From CALDCK01 sp050618055 (GTDB lineage: Bacteria > Myxococcota_A > UBA9160 > SMWR01), in NCBI GenBank assembly GCA_050618055.1, contig JBNLVK010000061.1, positions 1 through 64,000 of the forward strand: 64,000 nucleotides of DNA. Reading direction: 5' to 3'. Within the stretch, counting starts at the first letter, position 1, and every line of letters starts with the position of its first letter. A program made the translations under genes and the position numbers. The notes under the pieces are model-generated. The model was not told the DNA's origin. It saw only the letters and a program-made list of their open reading frames with translations, and ran no database searches. This document shows, piece by piece, positions 32,158 to 41,484 of the stretch.

Positions 32158-33380
32158 CAGCGCATCTCCTCCGGGGTCTGCTTCTCCATCACGTCGCGGG
32201 CCAGGTAGGCCACGAAGGGCCGCGGCGCCAGGCGTCCGGCCAGGTTCGCGCGCAGCCAGTTGAACCAGCCGGAGACGACCGACGGCTGGCGGCCCAGCGC
32301 CTCCAGCGCCACGCGCACCACGTCCTGGGGCGGCTCGCCCTCGTGGGCGATCTCGCCGGCGACCTCCTGGAACTCGGTGGCCGTGCTGCCCGGCTCGAGC
32401 ACCACCACGTCGACGCCGTGCTCGCGAAGCTCCACGAACAGCGACTCGCCGAGCAGCAGGTCGAAGGCCTTGGTGGCGCTGTAGACGCCGTGGAGCGGCA
32501 GCGGCTGGCGGCCGGCGACGGATCCGGTGATGACGACCGCGCTGCGCGCCGCACCGCCGCGCGCGCGCTCGAGCAGGGCGGGCAGCAGCCGCCGCGTCAG
32601 CACGGTGGGCGCCACGCAGTTGAGCTCCACCATCTGGCGCAGCCTTTCCTCGTCGAGCTTGTCGAAGCGACCCGAGTAGCCGAAGCCCGCGTTGTTCACC
32701 AGGATGGCCAGCGGCAGGTCGGCCACCGCGGCGGCGACCGCGTCGATGCCCTCGGGCGTGGCCAGGTCGCAGGCGACGCTGCGCGTCTGCACCGACCAGG
32801 TCTTCTCGAGCTCGGCGGCCAGCGCCTCGAGCCGGTCGGCGCGGCGCGCGACGAGCACCACCGACACGCCGTCGCGGGCCAGCGCCCGCGCGAACTCGGC
32901 GCCGATGCCCGCCGAGGCGCCGGTCACCAGCGCCCACTCGCCGTAGCGCTCGCGCAGCGTCGTGGCGGGCGAGGCGAACCGCTCGCGGGCGTTCCACAGG
33001 GCGCGGGTCAGCAGGGCGAACGGCACGAAGGCCACGGCGCCGAAGAGCACGCCGCCCACGCCGTCGACGTAGAGCAGCGGCCAGACCAGCATGGAGATCG
33101 CCACCTGGCCGACGTAGATCGCGGCCCAGGGCCACATCCACTCCTTCATGCGCAGGAAGCCGTAGGCGCCGGCGGCGTAGATGGCCCAGTGCAGGGGCTC
33201 GGTGAGCTTCGCCGCCCAGCCGTGCAGCCGGACGCCGAACCAGACCTCCTCGTCCAGCGCCACCGGCTTCATGAAGAAGTCCCACGGCACGTAGACGATG
33301 GCCATGTAGGCCGAGAAGATCATCAGGGCGTTCATCCAGCCGGGTCGGCCGGACAGGACGTGACGCAGCCATTCGCGCAT
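32157..33380 (-). CDS. Short-chain dehydrogenase fused to an N-terminal four-helix membrane domain
   Basis: 407 residues. The first about 130 residues hold four hydrophobic helices. The SDR domain begins near 145 with T-G-A-S-A-G-I-G, then N-N-A-G near 230 and Y-S-A-T-K near 299, with Ser in G-S-V-A-G, giving a full Ser-Tyr-Lys triad. The fusion puts a NAD(P)-dependent oxidoreductase on the inner membrane, so lipid or quinone-like substrates are plausible (inference). The ATG at 33380 is the only start that keeps the membrane domain. Confidence 0.88.
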   Translation of the reverse strand: MREWLRHVLSGRPGWMNALMIFSAYMAIVYVPWDFFMKPVALDEEVWFGVRLHGWAAKLTEPLHWAIYAAGAYGFLRMKEWMWPWAAIYVGQVAISMLVWPLLYVDGVGGVLFGAVAFVPFALLTRALWNARERFASPATTLRERYGEWALVTGASAGIGAEFARALARDGVSVVLVARRADRLEALAAELEKTWSVQTRSVACDLATPEGIDAVAAAVADLPLAILVNNAGFGYSGRFDKLDEERLRQMVELNCVAPTVLTRRLLPALLERARGGAARSAVVITGSVAGRQPLPLHGVYSATKAFDLLLGESLFVELREHGVDVVVLEPGSTATEFQEVAGEIAHEGEPPQDVVRVALEALGRQPSVVSGWFNWLRANLAGRLAPRPFVAYLARDVMEKQTPEEMR

Positions 33381-33435
33381 GGGGGGCCCTCCGAGGGTGC
33401 GCGGAGAGCAGTCTACCGCGGCGGCCCGGCCGCGT

Positions 33436-34275
33436 TCAGGCGATCTCGGCGGCGATGCGCGGACGCCAGGCGTCGAGCAGGTCCGTGTCGTCGAGCTGGT
33501 CCGGGTGGAAGTCGCGGCGGTACCAGGGCCAGTAGTCGCGCCCCACGCCGCGCAGGAAGCCCACCTCGCCGAACAGGAAGCGCCAGGCGCCCTTCCAGGT
33601 CTCCGCGCGGAACAGCAGGCCGTCCTTCCAGAGCATGTAGCAGGCCCGCGCCATCACCTCGGCCAGCACGCCCACCGTGTTCTGCGCCAGCATGAAGACG
33701 CGCATCCCGTGGCTCGGCGCCACGCGCATGAGCACGTCGTAGGCCACCGACTTGTGCTCCGCCTCCTCCAGCGCGTGCCAGCGCCAGAGCCGGCCCATGG
33801 TCGCGTCCATCTCGCCGGTGAAGCGCTCCGCGTCGGTCAGCAGGCGGCGCGCCAGGATGGCGGTCAGGTGCTCGAGCGCCGCGGTGGCCGCCAGCGACGC
33901 CTTCGGCGCCCTGCGCACCGAGAGGTCCATGAACCAGCGGGCCACCCGGTTCTGCGTCTCGATGCCGGTGTAGCCCTGGTCGAGCAGCAGCTTCGTGTGG
34001 GCGTCGTGCAGGCGGCTGTGCTGGCCCTCCTGGCCGGCGAACTCGCGGACCTGCTTCTGGAGCACCGGGTCGTCGATCTCGCCGCGGAAGGCCATCACCG
34101 ACTTCACGAAGAACGCCTCGCCGTCCGGGAAGGTGGAGGACAGCGCGTTCATGAAATGGGTGGCGAAGGGATCGCCGCCGTTCCAGTGGCGCGGCACCCG
34201 GGAGAGGTCGAGCTCGGGGTGGCGGATCGAGATCGAGCGGGAGATCGAGCGGGCGGGGGCGGTCGATTCGGACAT
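33436..34275 (-). CDS. Metal-dependent hydrolase-like protein (PF10118, ferritin-like)
   Basis: 279 residues. Three motifs expected for a di-iron helical bundle are visible: E-G-Q-H near residue 84, E near 137 (L-E-H-L) and E-E-A-E-H near 170. This matches the predicted metal-dependent hydrolase family PF10118, whose members are di-iron proteins of unknown reaction. ATG at 34275; AGG lies before it. It shares a strand with the GT-C genes upstream, from which it is separated by 40 bases. Confidence 0.85.
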   Translation of the reverse strand: MSESTAPARSISRSISIRHPELDLSRVPRHWNGGDPFATHFMNALSSTFPDGEAFFVKSVMAFRGEIDDPVLQKQVREFAGQEGQHSRLHDAHTKLLLDQGYTGIETQNRVARWFMDLSVRRAPKASLAATAALEHLTAILARRLLTDAERFTGEMDATMGRLWRWHALEEAEHKSVAYDVLMRVAPSHGMRVFMLAQNTVGVLAEVMARACYMLWKDGLLFRAETWKGAWRFLFGEVGFLRGVGRDYWPWYRRDFHPDQLDDTDLLDAWRPRIAAEIA

Positions 34276-34315
34276 GGCGAGCCTGCAACGGGCGCCCCCC
34301 GAGGCTAGCGCTCCG

Positions 34316-35983
34316 TCACCACGAGGGCCCGAAGCGCACCGGCGCGAGGAGCTCCCAGACCGTGTAGCGATCGCGCGCCGGCGCCCAGGCCCAGGGCAGC
34401 GGACCCAGCGGGCTGGCGTAGAAGCCGGCCACGCCCGGCGCCAGGGTGCGCAGCCCGAGCGCCTCGCCGTCGAGCGTATCGAGCTCGCGCGCCAGGGCGG
34501 GCGGCGGCGCGCGGCGGTCGGTGTTGTGGCTCGACACGATCAGCCGATCGCCGCGCCCGGGCCAGCGCCGGTCGTCGACCGCCAGCGCGCCCGCCTTCTC
34601 CAGATACCACTGGAGTCCCCAGTTGCCCAGGAAGAAGGTGTCGTGGCCCGCGCCCACGTGACGTCGCGCCAGCAGCCCGGCGCTGGCGCGCACGTCGCCG
34701 GCCCAGCGGTGGTCGGCGACCGCCACCGCCACCGCCAGCAGCACGCTGACCACCAGCGCCACGCCGCGCAGCGCGGCGCGCGGCGGCGCCTGCTTCGCTT
34801 CGAGCCGCCGCACCAGCAGGATCGCGCAGGCCGGCGCCATCAGCAGGATCGAGCGCCCGTTCACCACCCAGTTGGCCAGCGCGGCGAACACGAACATGCC
34901 GAGCAGCCAGGCCGCCAGCAGCAGGCCGTCGGCATCGCGGCGTCGCCACAGGTCGGTCAGGGCCACGGCCACCGCGCTCGCACCGCCGAGCGCGAAGAGC
35001 AGCAGGTGGGCGGGCAGGAGCCAGCGCGCATCGGCGCCGGCGCCGGGAAAGTCGATGCCGAGCGCTCCCCCGAGCGCCGGCCAGGCGACGAGCCCCGCCG
35101 CCGCCAGCCCCAGCGCGGCCAGGCAGACCCGCGCCGACCACAGCAGCGGCGCGTAGAGGAGGGCGGGCAGCAGACAGCCACCGGTGAACGCCAGTCCGAC
35201 GGCCACGCGTCCCAGGCGCACGCCCTCGTCGCCGGCGCCGAAGGCCCGGGCGAAGCGCAGCGTCGACGAGAAGTGGCCGGTGCCGTAGAGCCAGGCCGTC
35301 ACCGCGTCGTAGGCGGCGATGGTCGCGAGCGGCACCAGCAGGTAGAGGCACCAGCGACCCGGCCGCCGCTCGCGGGCGGCGCCGTAGACGAAGAGCAGCG
35401 GCAGCAGCGCCAGCGCCGCGAACTTGGTCAGGAAGGCGAGCCCGGCCAGCGCCGCGCCGCCGAGCAGCAGCGCGTCGCTCCGGCGATCGAAGCCCCGCAC
35501 CCACAGCAGCAGCGACCCGGTCCAGCAGGCCAGCAGCCACGACTCGACCATCACGTTGGAGAGCGAGACCAGGAAGGCGGGCGTCGCGACGGCGAGCAGC
35601 GTGGCTTCGCCGGGCCTTCCGGTGAAGCGGCCGGCCAGCGCGTGGATCGCGGCGGTCGCCAGCCCCGCCGGCAGCAGGAAGACCGCGTGCAGCGCGCGCT
35701 CGCCGAAGCCGAAGAGCCCCGCTGCCGCCGCGATGAGGTAGCCCACCAGCGGCGGGTTCTGGTTGATGTCGAACATGCGCAGCCGGGTCGCGTTCCACAC
35801 GACGCTGCCGCCCAGCGGATCGAGCGGATCGGCGTGGACCTGCTCGGCGATCCACAGGAAGAGCGGATCGTCGACGGTGAACGCCTTGTCGCCGAGCCAG
35901 GCGAGCACGCCCAGCACGAGGGCCACCAGCAGCGCGCGCTCGCGCGCCGCTCCCGGCTGCGACGCCACGTCAGGCGTCGCCAT
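34316..35983 (-). CDS. GT-C fold membrane glycosyltransferase (PMT_2-like), third of operon
   Basis: 555 residues with about 11 membrane helices. The first loop has an acidic pair (V-D-D-P near residue 37) where PMT_2/ArnT enzymes keep catalytic Asp/Glu, and N-Q-N-P-P-L (about 75) follows. It should transfer sugar from a polyprenyl-phosphate donor at the periplasmic face. The ATG at 35983 overlaps the previous gene's stop by 14 bases. The soluble C-terminal part is short. Confidence 0.82.
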   Translation of the reverse strand: MATPDVASQPGAARERALLVALVLGVLAWLGDKAFTVDDPLFLWIAEQVHADPLDPLGGSVVWNATRLRMFDINQNPPLVGYLIAAAAGLFGFGERALHAVFLLPAGLATAAIHALAGRFTGRPGEATLLAVATPAFLVSLSNVMVESWLLACWTGSLLLWVRGFDRRSDALLLGGAALAGLAFLTKFAALALLPLLFVYGAARERRPGRWCLYLLVPLATIAAYDAVTAWLYGTGHFSSTLRFARAFGAGDEGVRLGRVAVGLAFTGGCLLPALLYAPLLWSARVCLAALGLAAAGLVAWPALGGALGIDFPGAGADARWLLPAHLLLFALGGASAVAVALTDLWRRRDADGLLLAAWLLGMFVFAALANWVVNGRSILLMAPACAILLVRRLEAKQAPPRAALRGVALVVSVLLAVAVAVADHRWAGDVRASAGLLARRHVGAGHDTFFLGNWGLQWYLEKAGALAVDDRRWPGRGDRLIVSSHNTDRRAPPPALARELDTLDGEALGLRTLAPGVAGFYASPLGPLPWAWAPARDRYTVWELLAPVRFGPSW

Positions 35984-37208
35984 CGGTCCGCGCGCGCGCG
36001 AAGCGCTCCGCCACCAGCGACCCGGCGGCGCCCAGCGCCAGCGCCTCGGCCACGGCGATGGGCGGCAGCGCCGGCAGGAAGTAGCGATCCCAGCGCACCG
36101 GCGGCCACACACACACCGCCGTCACGCCGCACACCAGCCACAGCGCGCAGAGCCGCGCGGTCGCGTCGCCGCGGGCGCGCCGCACCAGCAGCACGGCGCC
36201 GGCGGGCAGCAGCAGCAGGTCGACCGGCACGCCCAGCCGTCCGCCCACCACGCCGCCGTCGACCAGCAGGAAGCGCGCCGCCGCCTCGACGCGGCTCGCC
36301 AGGGTGGGCAGGCTCACGCCGGGGAAGATCCTCCCCAGCCCACCCACCTCGCCGCCGATGCGCAGCATGGAGAGCATGCCCTCGACCGGCGCCACGTAGA
36401 GGGTGGGGTTCGTGCCGACGAAGACGGCCAGGGCCAGCACGCCCGCCAGCGCGGCGCGCCCGAGCAGCCGGGGGTCGCGACGGCGCACCGCCTCCAAGCC
36501 GAACGCCAGCACCAGCACCGGCACCAGGACCGCGGCGTTCAGCTTGCTGGCCAGCGCGGCGCCGCACAGCAGGCCGGCGGCCAGCATGGGCGCCAGGCGC
36601 CGGGGCGCGCGGCAGACGGCGGCCGCCGCGAGCACCGCGCCCAGCGAGAAGGCGAGCGCCGGACCGTCCAGCATGGCGCGCCGCGCGGCGGTCCAGACCA
36701 GCGGGCTCGTCGCGTAGAGAAGCGCCACCGCGAACGCCCAGCCGCGGTGCACGACGCCACACAAGAGGGCGTAGAGCGCGACGGCGCCGGCCACGCCGAG
36801 CAGCGCCACCGGCAGGCGTCCGGCGCGAAGCGTCTCGCGCGCGGGCAGGAAGCCGTTGCGCCGGTTCCACTCGACACTGCGGCCGAAGCCGTAGTCGCGC
36901 GACCAGCGCGCGGGAAGCGGCGCGTCGGCCAGGCGCACGCCGGCGCCGATCAGCAGCGCACCCAGCTTCGGGTTGCGCGTGGCCGCCGTCTCGGTGGGGT
37001 GGTCCACGTCGAGCACCGACGCCATCGCACCGGTCTGCCAGTCGGGGCTTCGCAGGTCGCCCGCCGCCACCCGCGCCGCGGACCGCGCGCCGGCCTGGAT
37101 CCAGTAGGCCTCGTCGCCGTGGGTGATCCCGTCCGCGTCGAGGCCCGTCAGGTAGAGGGGCAGCAGGATCACGGCCAGCAGCACACCCAGCGCGCGGGGA
37201 TCAGTCAT
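35970..37208 (-). CDS. GT-C fold membrane glycosyltransferase (PMT_2/GT39-like), second of operon
   Basis: 412 residues, about nine helices. H-G-D-E-A near residue 30 is the D-E motif of the first periplasmic loop, and R-N-P-K-L-G (about 79) the following N-P pair. It lacks the large C-terminal soluble part. The start at 37208 overlaps the upstream GT gene by 8 bases and its stop overlaps the downstream one by 14. Function: polyprenyl-phosphate-sugar dependent transfer (family). Confidence 0.8.
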   Translation of the reverse strand: MTDPRALGVLLAVILLPLYLTGLDADGITHGDEAYWIQAGARSAARVAAGDLRSPDWQTGAMASVLDVDHPTETAATRNPKLGALLIGAGVRLADAPLPARWSRDYGFGRSVEWNRRNGFLPARETLRAGRLPVALLGVAGAVALYALLCGVVHRGWAFAVALLYATSPLVWTAARRAMLDGPALAFSLGAVLAAAAVCRAPRRLAPMLAAGLLCGAALASKLNAAVLVPVLVLAFGLEAVRRRDPRLLGRAALAGVLALAVFVGTNPTLYVAPVEGMLSMLRIGGEVGGLGRIFPGVSLPTLASRVEAAARFLLVDGGVVGGRLGVPVDLLLLPAGAVLLVRRARGDATARLCALWLVCGVTAVCVWPPVRWDRYFLPALPPIAVAEALALGAAGSLVAERFARARTDGDA

Positions 37209-38796
37209 CGCAGCGGAGCACCCGATCGCGCTGCACGAAGCGCGCGCGCCACGGCTGCGACGGCGCCGCGTCGGCCATCAGCGCGCCGATCGCGCCGCAC
37301 CAGGCGCGCCGCTCCGCCTCGCCGACGGGGGGATGCGAGCGGGCGCTCATCTCCCAGACGACGGCGCGGGGCGTGTTGCGCGCGCCGATCCCGATCCAGC
37401 GGCCGGCGCTGGCGGCGTCGAGCGCGTCGGTGACCCGCGCCAGGTCGGGCGTCAGCCAGGCCGGACGCGCGCGCTCGGGCGCCGCGTGGACCGGCAGCCA
37501 CACGCCGCTGGCGAACGCCACGGCGCAGGCGAGAGCCGCCGTGCCCGAGACGAACGCGCCCGCCCGGCGCAGCCCCGCCGGCAACGCCTCGAGCCCCCGC
37601 GCGAAGAAGAGCGCCGCCGGCACCGCACACGGCAGCAGGTAGGACGCCTTCACCGCCGCCGTCGCCGGCGCCCGCAGCGTGAAGCCCACGAAGGCGAGCG
37701 CTCCCAGCGCGGCCATGCCCACCAGCGGCGCGCCCGGATCGCTGCCGCGCAGCGTGCGCCGCAGCGACACGCCGGCGCCGAGCAGCAGCAGCAGCGTCGG
37801 CACCACGCCCAGCACCAGCAGACCGCGGCCCACCCGCGCGCCGGCGGCGCGACGGTCCTCGGGCACGCGCACCTCGTGGGCGTCGTACCAGGCCGAGGCG
37901 TACGCCAGCCCCCAGACGTTGGTCATCACCGGGTTGAGGCCCGCCTTGCCGTCCCCACCCGCGAGCGCGTGCACCGTCGGCAGGCGGAACACCGCCGGAT
38001 CGAGCCACAGGTAGTCGACGACGCGCCGCTCGCGGATCGTGAGCCCGCGCTCGACGGTGGCCACCGGCTCGCGGTCCCGCGTCATCGGCAGCCACTCGCC
38101 GGTGGCCCGCCAGTTCCGCAGGTACGGACCCGACGCCAGCACCAGCACGATCGCCGCCGCCACGCCCGCCGCGACGAGCAGCGCCCGGTCGACGTCGCGG
38201 CGCAGGAAGGGCACGGCCACGGCGGGCAGCGCCAGCAGCCCGGTGAACTTCGTCGCCATGGCCAGACCCACGCAGAGCGCAGCGCCCGCCGCCCGCGGCA
38301 GCGAACGCGGGTCGGCATGCAGACCCACCCCCAGGAGCGCCGCCAGCGCGGCGAAGCCGGCGGCCAGCGCCTCGTTCCCCACCATGGTCCCGGCGAGCTG
38401 GGTGCTCGGCAGGAACAGCAGCACGAGCGCGGCGAGGGCCGCCACGGGCCGTGCGTGACCCAGCCGCCGCAGCACCCGGAACGCGCTGGCCCCGACCACC
38501 AGCACCGCGGCGACGCTCACCCCCTCGAGCCAGCGCACCGGCCAGACCGGTGCCGCGGGCAGCGAGAGGCCCGCCAGCAGCGCGTAGTAGAGCGGCGGGT
38601 GGAAGCTCGACCAGCCCTCCAGCGGTTCGGGCAGGCGGCCCAGGTCGACCAGGGTGGCCACGTAGTGCATGTGGCCCTCCAGGTCGTAGGCGGCGAACGG
38701 CTCGTGGGTCGCCACGTTCCAGGCGTACACCGCCAGCGCCGCCAGCAGCACGAGACCGAGCGTCCGCCGATCCCGGCCGCCCTCTCCGTCGCTCAT
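37201..38796 (-). CDS. GT-C fold membrane glycosyltransferase, first of operon
   Basis: 531 residues, about 12 helices. Near residue 38 is D-L-E-G-H, the acidic loop, and near 66 F-H-P-P-L-Y-Y, a motif of PMT_2 and Dol-P-sugar transferases. The same F/Y-H-P-P-L element occurs in the gene at 52 kb. The ATG at 38796 overlaps the pcm stop by four bases. The soluble tail (about 440-530) may bind acceptor. Confidence 0.82.
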   Translation of the reverse strand: MSDGEGGRDRRTLGLVLLAALAVYAWNVATHEPFAAYDLEGHMHYVATLVDLGRLPEPLEGWSSFHPPLYYALLAGLSLPAAPVWPVRWLEGVSVAAVLVVGASAFRVLRRLGHARPVAALAALVLLFLPSTQLAGTMVGNEALAAGFAALAALLGVGLHADPRSLPRAAGAALCVGLAMATKFTGLLALPAVAVPFLRRDVDRALLVAAGVAAAIVLVLASGPYLRNWRATGEWLPMTRDREPVATVERGLTIRERRVVDYLWLDPAVFRLPTVHALAGGDGKAGLNPVMTNVWGLAYASAWYDAHEVRVPEDRRAAGARVGRGLLVLGVVPTLLLLLGAGVSLRRTLRGSDPGAPLVGMAALGALAFVGFTLRAPATAAVKASYLLPCAVPAALFFARGLEALPAGLRRAGAFVSGTAALACAVAFASGVWLPVHAAPERARPAWLTPDLARVTDALDAASAGRWIGIGARNTPRAVVWEMSARSHPPVGEAERRAWCGAIGALMADAAPSQPWRARFVQRDRVLRCDD

Positions 38797-39542
38797 TCGT
38801 CCGGGCGCTCCGGGGGCTCCGTCTCCTCGGCCTCGCCGCGCATCGGCACGAAGCGCACGCCGATCAGGTCCTCGCGCTGCACGCCGTCCTCCGTCCTGCG
38901 CAGCAGCACCAGCTCCTGCTGGAAGTCGCCCACCGGCAGCACCATGCGCCCGCCGACGGCCAGCTGCTCGATCAGCGCCGGCGGCACGTGGTCGGGGGCC
39001 GCCGTCACCACGATCGCGTCGAAGGGCGCGTGCTCGGGCCAGCCGCCGTAGCCGTCGCCGGCCCTGGCCGCCTCGGGCGAGAAGCCGATGCGCGCCAGGT
39101 CGCGCGCCGCCCGCTCGGCCAGCTCGGGCACGTACTCGATGGTGAAGACGCGGGCGCCCATGGCCACCAGCACCGCCGCCTGGTAGCCCGAGCCGGTACC
39201 GACCTCGAGCACCTTCTCGCCGGGCTGGAGGTCCAGGGCCTCGCTCATGAAGCCCACCACGTAGGGCTGCGAGATCGTCTGGCCCATGCCGATCGGCAGC
39301 GCCCGATCCGCGTAGGCGTCGTCGCGCACGTTCTCGGGCACCAGCTCGTGACGCGGCACGCGGCGCATGGCGTCGAGCACGCGTTCGTCGCGCACGCCGC
39401 GGCCGGCGATCTGCTGCGTGACCATGCGCTGGCGGGCCGCGTCGCTGGCATCGCCCCCGCTCGGCGAACCGTCCTGGGCACTCACGCTGCAGCCGACCAG
39501 GCTGGCGACCGCCAGGAGCAGTCCCTGCGGCTTTCGTCCCAT
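38793..39542 (-). CDS. pcm: Secreted lipoprotein form of protein-L-isoaspartate O-methyltransferase
   Basis: 249 residues. The leader ends in L-V-G-C, so it is predicted to be a lipoprotein, whereas classical PIMT is cytoplasmic. The domain has V-P-R-H near residue 67, the acceptor-site G-Q-T-I-S-Q-P near 90, and SAM-binding E-V-G-T-G-S-G-Y-Q near 116. It repairs isoaspartyl residues using SAM, which is not normally found in the periplasm, so either the leader is not cleaved or the role is different. It is the first gene of the overlapped GT-C operon. Confidence 0.87.
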   Translation of the reverse strand: MGRKPQGLLLAVASLVGCSVSAQDGSPSGGDASDAARQRMVTQQIAGRGVRDERVLDAMRRVPRHELVPENVRDDAYADRALPIGMGQTISQPYVVGFMSEALDLQPGEKVLEVGTGSGYQAAVLVAMGARVFTIEYVPELAERAARDLARIGFSPEAARAGDGYGGWPEHAPFDAIVVTAAPDHVPPALIEQLAVGGRMVLPVGDFQQELVLLRRTEDGVQREDLIGVRFVPMRGEAEETEPPERPDE

Positions 39543-39569
39543 GCCCCCATTGTGCAGTATCCGGGGGCC

Positions 39570-40259
39570 GTGGGCCTCCGCAGCGCAGCTCTCGTCCTGG
39601 CCGGCGTCGTCGTCGTCGCCACCGCGCTCCCGCTCGGCTGGCTCGCCGTGCGCGAGCCCTTCACCACCAGCTTCATGGTCTGGAGCCGCTTCTCCGACCC
39701 GGCCACCGGACGCGCCTGTCCCGGGGTCGACTACCGCTTCGTCGAGCGACGCGCCATCGCACCGGCGCTGCGCCGGGCGGTGGTGCTGGCCGAGGACCAG
39801 CGCTTCCTCGAGCACGGCGGCGTCGACCTGCGCCAGGTGGAGCGGGTGGTCGAGGAACGCGGCGACGGCGGGCCCATGCGCGGCGCCAGCACGCTCAGCC
39901 AGCAGCTGGCGAAGAACCTCTTCCTGTGGCCCGGCCGCTCCTGGCTGCGCAAGGGGCTGGAGGCCTGGTTCACCCTGTGGCTCGAGCTGGCGCTGTCGAA
40001 GCAGCGCATCCTCGAGCTGTATCTCAACGTGGCCCAGTTCGGTCCGTGCGTGTTCGGTGCCGAGGCGGCGGCGCAGCGCTACTTCGGCACGAGCGCCGCC
40101 GCGCTCACGCCGCGCCAGGCCGCGCTGCTCGCCGCCGTGCTGCCGAGCCCGGGCCGGATCAGCGCCGCCGACCCGGGCCCGTACGCCCGGCAGCGCACCC
40201 GCGAGATCCTCGCCCTGATGCGCGACACCCGCGACGCCCCGTGGCTGCGCGGGCTATGA
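39570..40259 (+). CDS. mtgA: Monofunctional peptidoglycan transglycosylase
   Basis: 229 residues from a GTG with GGGGG upstream. One membrane helix (about 8-25). GT51 motifs: A-E-D-Q-R-F-L-E-H-G-G near residue 70 with the catalytic Glu, R-G-A-S-T-L-S-Q-Q-L-A-K-N-L-F near 105, and E-L-Y-L-N near 150. It elongates glycan from lipid II. It diverges from pcm over about 27 bases and converges on the methyltransferase gene with a 6-base overlap. PBP1A supplies the bifunctional counterpart at 1.8 kb. Confidence 0.93.
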   Translation: MGLRSAALVLAGVVVVATALPLGWLAVREPFTTSFMVWSRFSDPATGRACPGVDYRFVERRAIAPALRRAVVLAEDQRFLEHGGVDLRQVERVVEERGDGGPMRGASTLSQQLAKNLFLWPGRSWLRKGLEAWFTLWLELALSKQRILELYLNVAQFGPCVFGAEAAAQRYFGTSAAALTPRQAALLAAVLPSPGRISAADPGPYARQRTREILALMRDTRDAPWLRGL

Positions 40260-40991
40260 GCGCGCCCCCACCACCAGCTGCCGCAGCGTCCAGGTGATGG
40301 GGGGGCCGCCGTCGCGGGCGATGGCTTCCAGCTCGGCGGCCAGCGCGCGGTCGTCGGGGCGCAGGGTCGCCAGGTTGAGGGCGAACATGCGGGCCGCGTC
40401 GCGCGGGTCGACCGGGTGGGTGCGGGCCGTCGACGACGCGACTTCGAGCCCGGCGGCCAGCTCCTCCAGGCGCGGACCCACGAACAGGCACTGGCCGCGC
40501 TCGGCGAGCACCGCTTCCACCAGAGCCAGGTAGCGGCCGAACACGCGGCAGGCGGTGTCGATGGCCTCCACCTCGTCGAGCAGCAGGCGGCCCCCCGGCG
40601 CCAGCGCCGACCGCCAGCCGGCCAGCGCCCGGGCCGGGTCGGCCAGGTGGCTCACCAGGAAGCGGGCGTAGACGAGATCCGCCGGCCCCGTCGGAAAGGG
40701 CAGGTCGAGCACGTCGTGGCGCAGGAAGGCGAGGCGCGGCGCGCGGGCGCTCGCCGCGTCGACGAAGGCCTGCGACGCGTCGATGCCGACCGTCCGCTCC
40801 GGCGCGAGCACCGCGTCCACCAGCTCGGTGGTGAAGCCGGGCCCGCAGCCCAGGTCGAGGGCCAGACCGCAGCCCGCGCCCTTCCACTCGCCCAGGAAGG
40901 CCCGCGACGGCGGGTCGAACACGCGGGCGACGGTCGCCAGCCGCTGCGCGGCGGTGTCCGAGTCGCCGAACGCGTAGCGCGACTCCGGCAC
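40254..40991 (-). CDS. Class I SAM-dependent methyltransferase
   Basis: 245 residues from a GTG. The Rossmann motif D-L-G-C-G-P-G-F-T-T is near residue 45, the acidic D-A-S near 70, and D-V-L-D-L-P-F near 93. An L-A-P-G-G-R-L-L-L-D-E follows near 133. This is the ubiE/COQ5-like group; the substrate is unknown. It follows the VOC gene by 9 bases on the same strand. Confidence 0.85.
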   Translation of the reverse strand: MPESRYAFGDSDTAAQRLATVARVFDPPSRAFLGEWKGAGCGLALDLGCGPGFTTELVDAVLAPERTVGIDASQAFVDAASARAPRLAFLRHDVLDLPFPTGPADLVYARFLVSHLADPARALAGWRSALAPGGRLLLDEVEAIDTACRVFGRYLALVEAVLAERGQCLFVGPRLEELAAGLEVASSTARTHPVDPRDAARMFALNLATLRPDDRALAAELEAIARDGGPPITWTLRQLVVGARS

Positions 40992-41000
40992 CGCCCCGCG

Positions 41001-41474
41001 TCAGCCCTGCGCGGCCCGGAAGGCCTCGATCACCTCGGGCGGAGCCTGCACCAGCTCGATCAGCACGCCCTCGCCGCCGATCGGCGACGCCTCGTTGCCC
41101 TTCGGGTGGATGAAGCAGACGTCGTGGCCCGACGCGCCCTTGCGGATGCCGCCCGGCGTGAAGCGCACGCCCTGGCCCTCCAGCCACTCGACCGCCTGCG
41201 CCAGGTCGTCGATCCACAGGCCCACGTGGTTGAGCGCCGGCTCGTGCACCCGGGGCCGCGCCTCCGGGTCGAGGGGCTGCATCAGGTCGACCTCGACGCG
41301 GAAGGGTCCGGCGCCGGCGACCGTGATGTCCTCGTCCACGTTCTCCTTCTCGCTCTGGAACTCCTTCTCGAGGGTGAGCCCGAGGGTGTCGACCCAGAGG
41401 CGCCGCAGGGCGTGCTTGTCGGTGGCGCCGACGGCGATCTGCTGGAGTCCGAGGACCTGGAAGGGACGGGACAT
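41001..41474 (-). CDS. VOC-family protein (glyoxalase I/methylmalonyl-CoA epimerase-like)
   Basis: 157 residues. GAGGAG lies before the ATG at 41474. The V-L-G-L-Q-Q-I-A-V-G start, H-V-G-L-W near residue 80 and the G-V-L-I-E-L-V-Q end give the two modules with metal-ligand His and Glu. The length fits lactoylglutathione lyase or methylmalonyl-CoA epimerase; it cannot be decided. It lies 10 bases after rlmE and may be in the rplC operon. Confidence 0.85.
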   Translation of the reverse strand: MSRPFQVLGLQQIAVGATDKHALRRLWVDTLGLTLEKEFQSEKENVDEDITVAGAGPFRVEVDLMQPLDPEARPRVHEPALNHVGLWIDDLAQAVEWLEGQGVRFTPGGIRKGASGHDVCFIHPKGNEASPIGGEGVLIELVQAPPEVIEAFRAAQG

Positions 41475-41484
41475 GGGGGTCTCC

